Positions 58,141-64,000 of a stretch of 64,000 nucleotides of DNA are shown here, in pieces. Source of the DNA: Schizophyllum amplum (lineage: Eukaryota; Basidiomycota; Agaricomycetes; Agaricales; Schizophyllaceae); assembly GCA_007026445.1 (NCBI GenBank), contig VDMD01000003.1, positions 992,001 to 1,056,000 on the forward strand, given 5' to 3'. The number at the start of each line of letters is the position of its first letter. The first letter of the stretch is position 1. Under the pieces are notes generated by a model. It had not been told where the DNA came from. It was given only the letters and a program-made list of their open reading frames with translations, and searched no databases. The translations under genes were made by a program, and so were the position numbers.

Positions 58141-58168
58141 GCTGAGCGCTGAGCGCTGAGTGCTGAAC
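58141..58168 (+). repeat. tandem heptamer repeat, GCTGAGC unit
   Basis: Four copies of a 7-base unit: GCTGAGC, GCTGAGC, GCTGAGT and GCTGAAC. Role unknown. Confidence 0.55.
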
Positions 58169-59864
58169 CTCAGTGTCGAAAGGCCCAGAATGCGACGCGT
58201 ATATCTTGAAGCCTATACATCATTACAAGATGTCCTGGATGCAGCGGAGGGCTTACGCCTGTCAAATATCGGGACAATCGAGCGTGGAAGTGCAAAGCAC
58301 AACGTCGGGTGCTGTGAAAGTGGGGGACATTGATACTTGAGCTCAACACGCACGATGAGAGATGTAAAAGGAGTACATATGCACACCAGCAGAGGTAACC
58401 CTTCAGTCAATTACATCTATACAGACAGGTTTTCGATGGGCGGGTGGGAGAGGGACCGCAGCAACGAAAGTTGAAGAAAGCGCGGTATCGAGATCTCGAA
58501 AATTTACGAGAGGTTTGAAACCAGTCTGGGCCTTGTAGACAATCAGAAAAAGGGAACACGTACTCACCTGAGCTCCGTCTTCGGCAATGGCCCATTAGCT
58601 AAGTTCGCCAGGGAAAAAATCAACCAGACAGAACGAAACAGGCAGTGATAGCGATGGATCTTCCAAGGACCTGCGGGCAGATTGACGTAGATCGCTCTTG
58701 CTCGAAGATCCAACGGTGATGGGCGCGTGTGACGCGGATCCGGGACTGGCGTGTGCAAGGCTCACGGAGATCAGTCCCATCACAGGCGTAGCTCGCTACG
58801 CACCTCCGACCATTGAATAGAGACACGAAGAGCACACTTCCCATCGACCTCGGCATCATCTCAGACATGGAGATCACCGCTGCTGCAACTTACCGCGTCC
58901 GGGCCCGCAGGCCACTCTTCAGACGGAACAGTTGCAGAAAAACGCGAGCGCAGGACCGCGGCGCAGATCACACAAACAGAGCTCGGAGCACGTCGTCCCG
59001 GCGTCGCGGACTCCATCCATCTCCACTGCTACTTAGCGAAGGCGAGCTTGCAGGTGGCTCGAGAAGCACACTTGTGCAGTTGCAGACGGCCGCTGTAAGA
59101 CGGTGGATTTCCGCGGCAGGCCGCACCCAGTCTACGAGCAGCATCACTACAAGAGAGATACAATAATCTCCGGCCCTTACTGCATGATTATTGTGATAAA
59201 ATGATATAAAGACTTAGAACAAAGCCGATAAGGTTATCAAGTGGCATAAAGAATCCTCAGCCAATTAGGACTGCCAGAGTTCTCTATACTTCTCAATAAC
59301 CTATATAACCTTATTATGGGCTTAGACATGATAAGCTCTCGATAATCATGCAGTAATCTCTGAAGGTTATTGAATATCTCTTGTAGTGCATGACGCCGTC
59401 CGGCGTCTGGTAATGGATCGAAACCGCAGGCGCTCGGGAAAGGCCTGTTGAAACGCATAATATGAGCTAAGTAGAAATATGGTGTCTCCGCGAACATGAT
59501 CATTGTCTTACCGTTGTGCAGACAAGTGCTATGTAGCACGTTCTCAGCCGTGCTGAGCGTGGTGATGTATCTGCAAATCCGAGGTAGACCAATCGCACGT
59601 TCAGATAGACGCTCAGCAAGATGCCTGAGATGAACAGAAAGACGATCTGGATGTGATGGGGATGTGAGTTGTTGGGGTATCAAGACGCAAGCCGATGAGC
59701 GATGCCAGCAGTGTACACAATCTCATGTACCTCACGCGAAGAGTTGTTGATGCGCGTCCAAGGGGGATGTTATTACAAGGATGCGCGCTATGATACAAGC
59801 GATCGAGTGCCCATGGCGCGTCGCCCGCGCCTGCGGTATGTCATCAAGAAGTCCAAGGGGCACT

Positions 59865-60261
59865 TTAGATCGCCTCTGCTGCTGAAATGTAGAGGACTGT
59901 CCAGACATCAGTAAGTTGGGCAGAGGAGGCGAGCAGCATCACGCACCATTGTTTCCACGGATGAACGCGTCGCCGTAGCGATTCGTAACGCGCCCCCCAA
60001 CATGCTCCTCCGTCTGCTCCAATGCAATGTTCATGTAGCCATCAAGACAGCTCAGAACACCTATGGATTGTCAGCTCGCTCTTCCCAGTAACAAGCGCCG
60101 TGATCGTGCGCACCTCGATAGTCAACGCCGGAGATGAGTCGCACAATAACGCGCTTTCCGACGACACCCTTTAGGAAATCTGTTGGCGACCCCGTTTGCG
60201 GCGCAGCCGGCTGCGGGGATGCCGCGTCCTTCGGTGGCGAGGGTGGTTCAGCGTCAGCCAT
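59865..60261 (-). CDS. LSM6: U6 snRNA-associated Sm-like protein LSm6
   Basis: This small RNA-binding ring subunit belongs to the LSm1-7 (mRNA decay) and LSm2-8 (U6 snRNP) complexes. The start at 60261 opens MADAEPPSPPKDAASPQPAA, a Pro/Ala-rich extension before the Sm fold. Exon 1 ends at GVVGKRVIVRLISGVDYR (Sm1). Exon 2 reads GVLSCLDGYMNIALEQTEEH, then RVTNRYGDAFIRGNN (Sm2). Exon 3 ends VLYISAAEAI before TAA at 59865. The LDGYMN and IRGNNVLYI motifs are diagnostic. Three exons with introns of about 50 bases, about 97 residues. The N-terminal extension is longer than in yeast or human LSm6. An upstream ATG exists but adds no conserved sequence. Confidence 0.92.
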
Positions 60262-60401
60262 CGGGTTTGTTGTCAAATGTTTGCCCACCGATCACAACGA
60301 CCTTGAACGAACAAACAAAGGTTTGAAGGTAACAAATAGACCCTTGCACTTTCTCATTCCAAGCATATGTTCAGATTGGACGACTTTCCGTGGCCCAAAC
60401 C

Positions 60402-60459
60402 CCTTTCCTAAACGCTTTGATGCAATCAAGAGACCCATTTCAAGGGGCTTTAGGAAAGG
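60402..60459. repeat. inverted repeat upstream of LSM6
   Basis: Exact 11-base inverted arms, CCTTTCCTAAA at 60402-60412 and TTTAGGAAAGG at 60449-60459, with a 36-base loop. It lies about 140 bases before the LSM6 start and could form a hairpin or bind a dimeric factor. Confidence 0.5.
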
Positions 60460-60680
60460 TAGTCCAAACCGTGAGCCACAACTAGGATTTGTGACCAACG
60501 GCGCTCGACGAGACCCAGAAGGGCTCGTGTGACTCACGTCTGGCCGTAGAAGGAAGTTCCATGCGGTCCCATCGTGTTCCATCACTGATTTATTGCAAAA
60601 AAGCGTTTAGAATGAGGATTTTGTTCTAGGAGGGGGGGTGCTACCCTCCTCCCAGACGTGCAGTTAGGACGAGGGCGATC

Positions 60681-60686
60681 GACATC
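60681..60686 (+). repeat. left target-site duplication of MITE 2
   Basis: GACATC directly precedes the left inverted repeat and recurs exactly at 61444-61449. Confidence 0.7.
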
Positions 60687-61443
60687 TATGGAGCATATCG
60701 TGTACAAAAAATAACCGCGGTCGCGTTTCCTCGAACGCGGCACCGCGGATCGTCCCAGAAAAATTCTGAGCCTTTTGGTGGTACTAAAGAGCCTTATATA
60801 TGCCTAGAACACCCTCAGACAATGTCTGGGACATGCACGACAAGGTAGAGCAGCGCAGAACGTGTTCGGCGACTGCCGAACGCGCCTCGGTTTACCGGTC
60901 CGACTTTCCCCCTCGTGAGTCATCGCCAACTTCAGCAAGCCGCGCCTTGCTGAGCTGTCGCGATAAATTGACCTGTGCACTGAGTGATGGAGTTTATCGT
61001 TCGTTAGGTATATCTTGTTGAAACGGACCAGACGACACAAATACTTTGAGACAAACTTGCCGTGAACTTAGCTTTGAACTTCAGCATGGCTCAACGACTC
61101 CGAAGGTGGCGAGCAATGCTACATGCATGTCATGCATTGTTCTCAAAGGAGTGCCCCTCCTTGGGCAACAAAGACTCGGGGGCTACTTCGTCGCTGACCA
61201 TCGCGGTCTCGCGAGGCGGCGGGAGCTAGGGCCGACTTGGCGCGAGGCCGTCGGCAATCCCCGAACGTCGTCGACACTCTTTCCTGCCCTCGTCCGGCAC
61301 GCGTTGGGCGACGAGAGGCGACAGAGAGTGAGGGGATATGGGTATTTGCCCTGGTTTAGCTCCTTTTTTTCCTGGAGCGATCCGCGGTGCCGCGTTCGAG
61401 GAAACGCGACCGCGGTTATTTTTTGTACACAATATGCTCCATA
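60687..61443. mobile_element. MITE-like element with long inverted ends and 6-base TSD
   Basis: This element of 757 bases has inverted ends of about 72-78 bases. Both ends read TATGGAGCATAT (right end on the minus strand). They then stay near identical through GTGTACAAAAAATAACCGCG, GGTCGCGTTTCCTCGAACGC and GGCACCGCGGATCG, with about five mismatches. The flanking GACATC duplication is exact and six bases long. No transposase frame is seen inside, so it was mobilised in trans. The superfamily is not clear: six-base duplications do not fit hAT (8), Mariner (TA) or Harbinger (3). The high arm identity suggests a fairly recent insertion. It lies between LSM6 and the 3' end of the DUF1308 gene. Confidence 0.82.
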
Positions 61444-61449
61444 GACATC
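61444..61449 (+). repeat. right target-site duplication of MITE 2
   Basis: Exact copy of GACATC at 60681-60686, directly after the right inverted repeat. Confidence 0.7.
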
Positions 61450-61589
61450 AGCAAATGATGGGGGAGGTTCGCATGTCCGGCGACCTGCCTTTTCAAGCCT
61501 TTGATGCGCGTTTATGACAGGAATTTGGGACAAAACAGCCCACGGAAAGTCCTCCATTGGGAACCCTATATCGCACAAGTACGGCTTCC

Positions 61590-63750
61590 CTAAACTACAT
61601 AGTCCGCACGCATCTCTTCCCCAAGACTGCGTGGATCCACGATCCACAACGCCGCATTTGAACGGTCCCCATCCTCGTTCCCCTCTATACCCCAGTCCCC
61701 CATCTCCTTCATCACCCCCTTCACACTCGTTTTGTTCGCCGTCAGCGTCGTCCACCCAAGCGCAGCGCCATACAACAGGCTATCGATTGTGTGCGCCGTC
61801 AGCCGAGGATTCGCGCGCGTCACCTGCGCGCGCAGGCGCACACTCGTCCGCCCTGCTGGCCGTGCGCCATCCTTGGGTGTGCGCGGAGACTGCGTCTCGC
61901 CGTTCGTGGGCGTGTTGTCTTCCTCGTCACTGCTAAGTGGTACGAAGTGTCCTGCGGCCACCTTCTTGACCGTACGTGGGTGGGGGACGACGTCTTGTGC
62001 GAGAAGCTCGCGACAAGTATGCGCGAGTGCGCGCGAGAATGTACTGCCGAGCCCAAGTCGTAACCGCTCTTCCCCTTCCCCGGCTGTCGAAGTGCCCGCC
62101 TGCGCTACCATGTCGTCCGGACTGGCGGTGTATATGCGTATGGGTAGCATGGGGACGTGGTCTAGGGCGTACCGGGACCCTCTCCAATAAGCCGCCCGGC
62201 GCGGATCCATTGGAACTGTCTCGTCGTCTGCAGTTGGCGCGCCGACCGCGTCCATGTGTATTGCTCTCGCCTCCTCCGGGAACACCGCTCGCACCACCTC
62301 TGGGAACATGGCCCACACACGGCGCTTTTCCGCCACGCCGCCAATTTTCATGACGATGCGCACGCAGCGGTCGCGCGCCTCTCGCGTCGTCCAAAAGCGC
62401 ACGCTCGCCTCCGGATCGTGTTTCCGCAATGCTGATATCTGCGTATGCATGTCCTGGAAGAGCCCGCAGCCCATCTCCTGCAGGACCTGTGTCGTGAGTT
62501 GACGCGTGTGTTTCGCCAGATCGTCGTCTTGGTGGGGCGCTACGTCCGGGTCTTCGTTGTCGTGTACCTTTTCAGGGTCGATGCTGGTCGAGGTTGTAAC
62601 CGATTTTCCCTTCAGCGCGGCACGGTGCGTTTTACGCCACTCGCGGTATCGTGGTGGAGGTATGAACCGCTCCTGGGCCTCTTCCACCGTGGATGGCAGC
62701 GGCGCGTGCGTAAGGTCAGATGTGAGCGCAATGAGTATGGATAGGTCGAGGTTTATGTCCGGCGTTATGCATACTGGTGACGGCGGGGTTGAACTTGACG
62801 AGGACGCCGTGGCATTTGTATGCGCCTGGCCTGGGAATGGCGGCAGCACCCTCCGCTCGCCAAGCTCGACGGTGATACCCATTTCCCCAAGCATACGTAT
62901 CGTCTGCCCGATACGAGGATCGGCGTCCTCGCCGTCAGGAGACAGTCGCGTCAGGCGGAGCACTACAGCAGGCGTCCGCCCGGTGCCGTCGACGCGGTCA
63001 GTCTGCGCGGCGGCAACAAGCGTGCGCCCCAGCCGCATAATAGAGTTGTCAAAGTCCTTCTGGCGCAGGGACGGGACAGGATAGTCATCGTCGTCCTCCT
63101 CCTCGCTGCCCGTGTCGTACGAGTCGATCTCGCGGAACTCAGCCAGCATGCGCGAGTTCTTGATCCTAACGGACAGTCAGCGATCGGCGAGCGCGCAGCG
63201 CAGCGCGACATACGTGTTGACCCGAATCCACGTCCTTCCACCCTCTGCGACGATGTCGATCTTGGCCGCACCGGCCTTGTCGCCGCCCTTCTCGCGCGCG
63301 TCCTTCCCTCGGCGCGGCGCGATCGGCATCGACTTGAAGATCGCCGCGAGCGGCGGCGGCGCGCATAGTACCTCGTTCCACACGGCGAGCAGGTAAGGCG
63401 CGTTCGTGCTCAACGGCGGAAGGTGCGCCGACGCTGGGTTATCGAGGAACTACTGCCGGGTGGCGTGGTGAGCGCCCCTTCCATGCTGCGCTTGGTGTAA
63501 GTCGTACCTTGTCTAGGACATCGTAGTCGACGCGGACGGCCTCTTTGAGCTTCTTGAGCCCGGGCGTGTGCCGGCGCTGCAGCCACTGCTCCTCGTGCAG
63601 ACTTGTACCGATGAATTCAACGGAGGAATCGATGATGGGCGGGCACGGAGCTGGCGGGTGGAAGTGCTCAATCGAGAAGAGGATATCCTGTAACTGGAGG
63701 CGCAAGGCGCGCAGTTCGGGATGAAAGTCGTTAGCAACAGAGTCAGCCAT
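61590..63750 (-). CDS. DUF1308 family protein (human C7orf25-like)
   Basis: This is a conserved eukaryotic protein of unknown function with a C-terminal DUF1308 domain. The start at 63750 opens MADSVANDFHPELRALRLQL, then HTPGLKKLKEAVRVDYDVLD. A first intron leads to FLDNPASAHLPPLSTNAPYL, LAVWNEVLCAPPPLAAIFKS and GRTWIRVNT. A second intron restores IKNSRMLAEFREIDSY, the strongly conserved WIRVNTIKNSR region. The last long exon ends in the DUF1308 core: TIDSLLYGAALGWTTLTANK, TSVKGVMKEMGDWGIEG and AALWIVDPRSLGEEM before TAG at 61590. The middle is a poorly conserved acidic linker. About 680 residues, longer than animal relatives because of this linker. No membrane span or signal is seen. The 3' end lies about 150 bases from MITE 2. 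Confidence 0.8.
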
Positions 63751-64000
63751 CCTTTGTTCTGCGGAGCCTCCACTGATGGTGGTACGGAAGAACAATGGCA
63801 CATTCCCAAAGTGGAAGGACTTGTTTCAACTGGGGCATTCCGGAACGAGTCAACTTCTGATCAACTCTATGTATGCTCAGCCATCGTTCGCATACTTGTA
63901 TGGGCCATCATAATAGGTACACTACTTATACAAGTACACATTCTTCTTTTCTGTGGTATAAGGCAGCCCTCGAGGGCCAGTCATTAAGAGAAGAGAGAGG
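63751..64000. other. upstream region of the DUF1308 gene
   Basis: The last 250 bases precede the minus-strand DUF1308 start and should hold its promoter. No other gene is seen before the window ends. Confidence 0.5.

Larger units (their letters stand above)
53384..59864. other. long gene-poor block
   Basis: These 6.5 kb have no gene I can support. Open frames are short and none shows a family or a splice set. The minus-strand frame at 59237-59683 is the longest clean one (FAETPYFYLAHIMRFNRPFP, NNLQRLLHDYRELIMSKPII) and may be a remnant of a mobile element. Small repeats in the block are listed separately. Confidence 0.55.
60262..60686. other. LSM6 upstream region
   Basis: This interval precedes LSM6 and ends at the target-site duplication of MITE 2. 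It holds an inverted pair at 60402-60459 (CCTTTCCTAAA and TTTAGGAAAGG, 36 bases apart). No gene was seen. Confidence 0.5.

Overview
This window is nuclear DNA from a filamentous fungus, most likely a mushroom-forming basidiomycete (Agaricomycetes). The genes are dense and on both strands. Almost all are split by introns of about 45-60 bases with GT..AG ends, and the base composition is moderately GC-rich. The gene content also fits: an expanded G-alpha-4-like subunit, an F-box/LRR gene and the ALDH7/Jip5/Set1 set. No rRNA, tRNA or CRISPR was recognised. All gene models come from reading splice signals and protein families by eye, so internal exon borders are approximate even where start and stop look firm.

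Layout. 1-1 kb: low-confidence coding remnant. 2.2-4.3 kb: MFS sugar/quinate transporter (+). 4.8-8.1 kb: a three-finger CCCH protein and an unrecognised coiled-coil protein (both -). 8.8-11.2 kb: mitochondrial ALDH7 (-). 11.6-13.8 kb: Jip5/WDR55 WD40 protein (-). 14.9-20.2 kb: SET1 H3K4 methyltransferase (+). 20.6-22.1 kb: F-box gene with several frame breaks (-). 22.8-25.0 kb: divergent G-alpha (-). 25.6-29.6 kb: PMS1 mismatch-repair endonuclease (-). 30.4-32.1 kb: single-pass membrane protein (-). 32.5-34.1 kb: SET/MYND protein (+). 34.5-36.2 kb: DUF4436 membrane protein (+). 36.4-37.2 kb: Mcp1-type mitochondrial membrane protein (-). 37.8-38.8 kb: small HMG-box-like protein (-). 39.9-40.9 kb: SDR (-). 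41-44.7 kb: gene-poor, with a hAT-like MITE. 44.7-49.0 kb: SNF5 of SWI/SNF (+). 49.8-51.5 kb: secreted GH13 alpha-amylase (+). 52.4-53.4 kb: Pro/Ser-rich protein (-). 53.4-59.9 kb: long gene-poor block. 59.9-60.3 kb: LSM6 (-). 60.7-61.4 kb: second MITE. 61.6-63.8 kb: DUF1308 protein (-).

Most genes are unrelated housekeeping genes. There is no gene cluster with one shared pathway. The only loose theme is chromatin and gene regulation (SET1, SNF5, a SET/MYND protein), which looks like chance linkage.

The most notable observations are two miniature inverted-repeat transposons with readable target-site duplications. One of them sits inside a repeat whose uninterrupted relative lies about 2 kb away. 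Others are a G-alpha gene whose GTP-binding motifs are degenerate, a formin-like proline tract in SET1, and an F-box gene with at least four frame changes. I saw no convincing undescribed multi-gene system.
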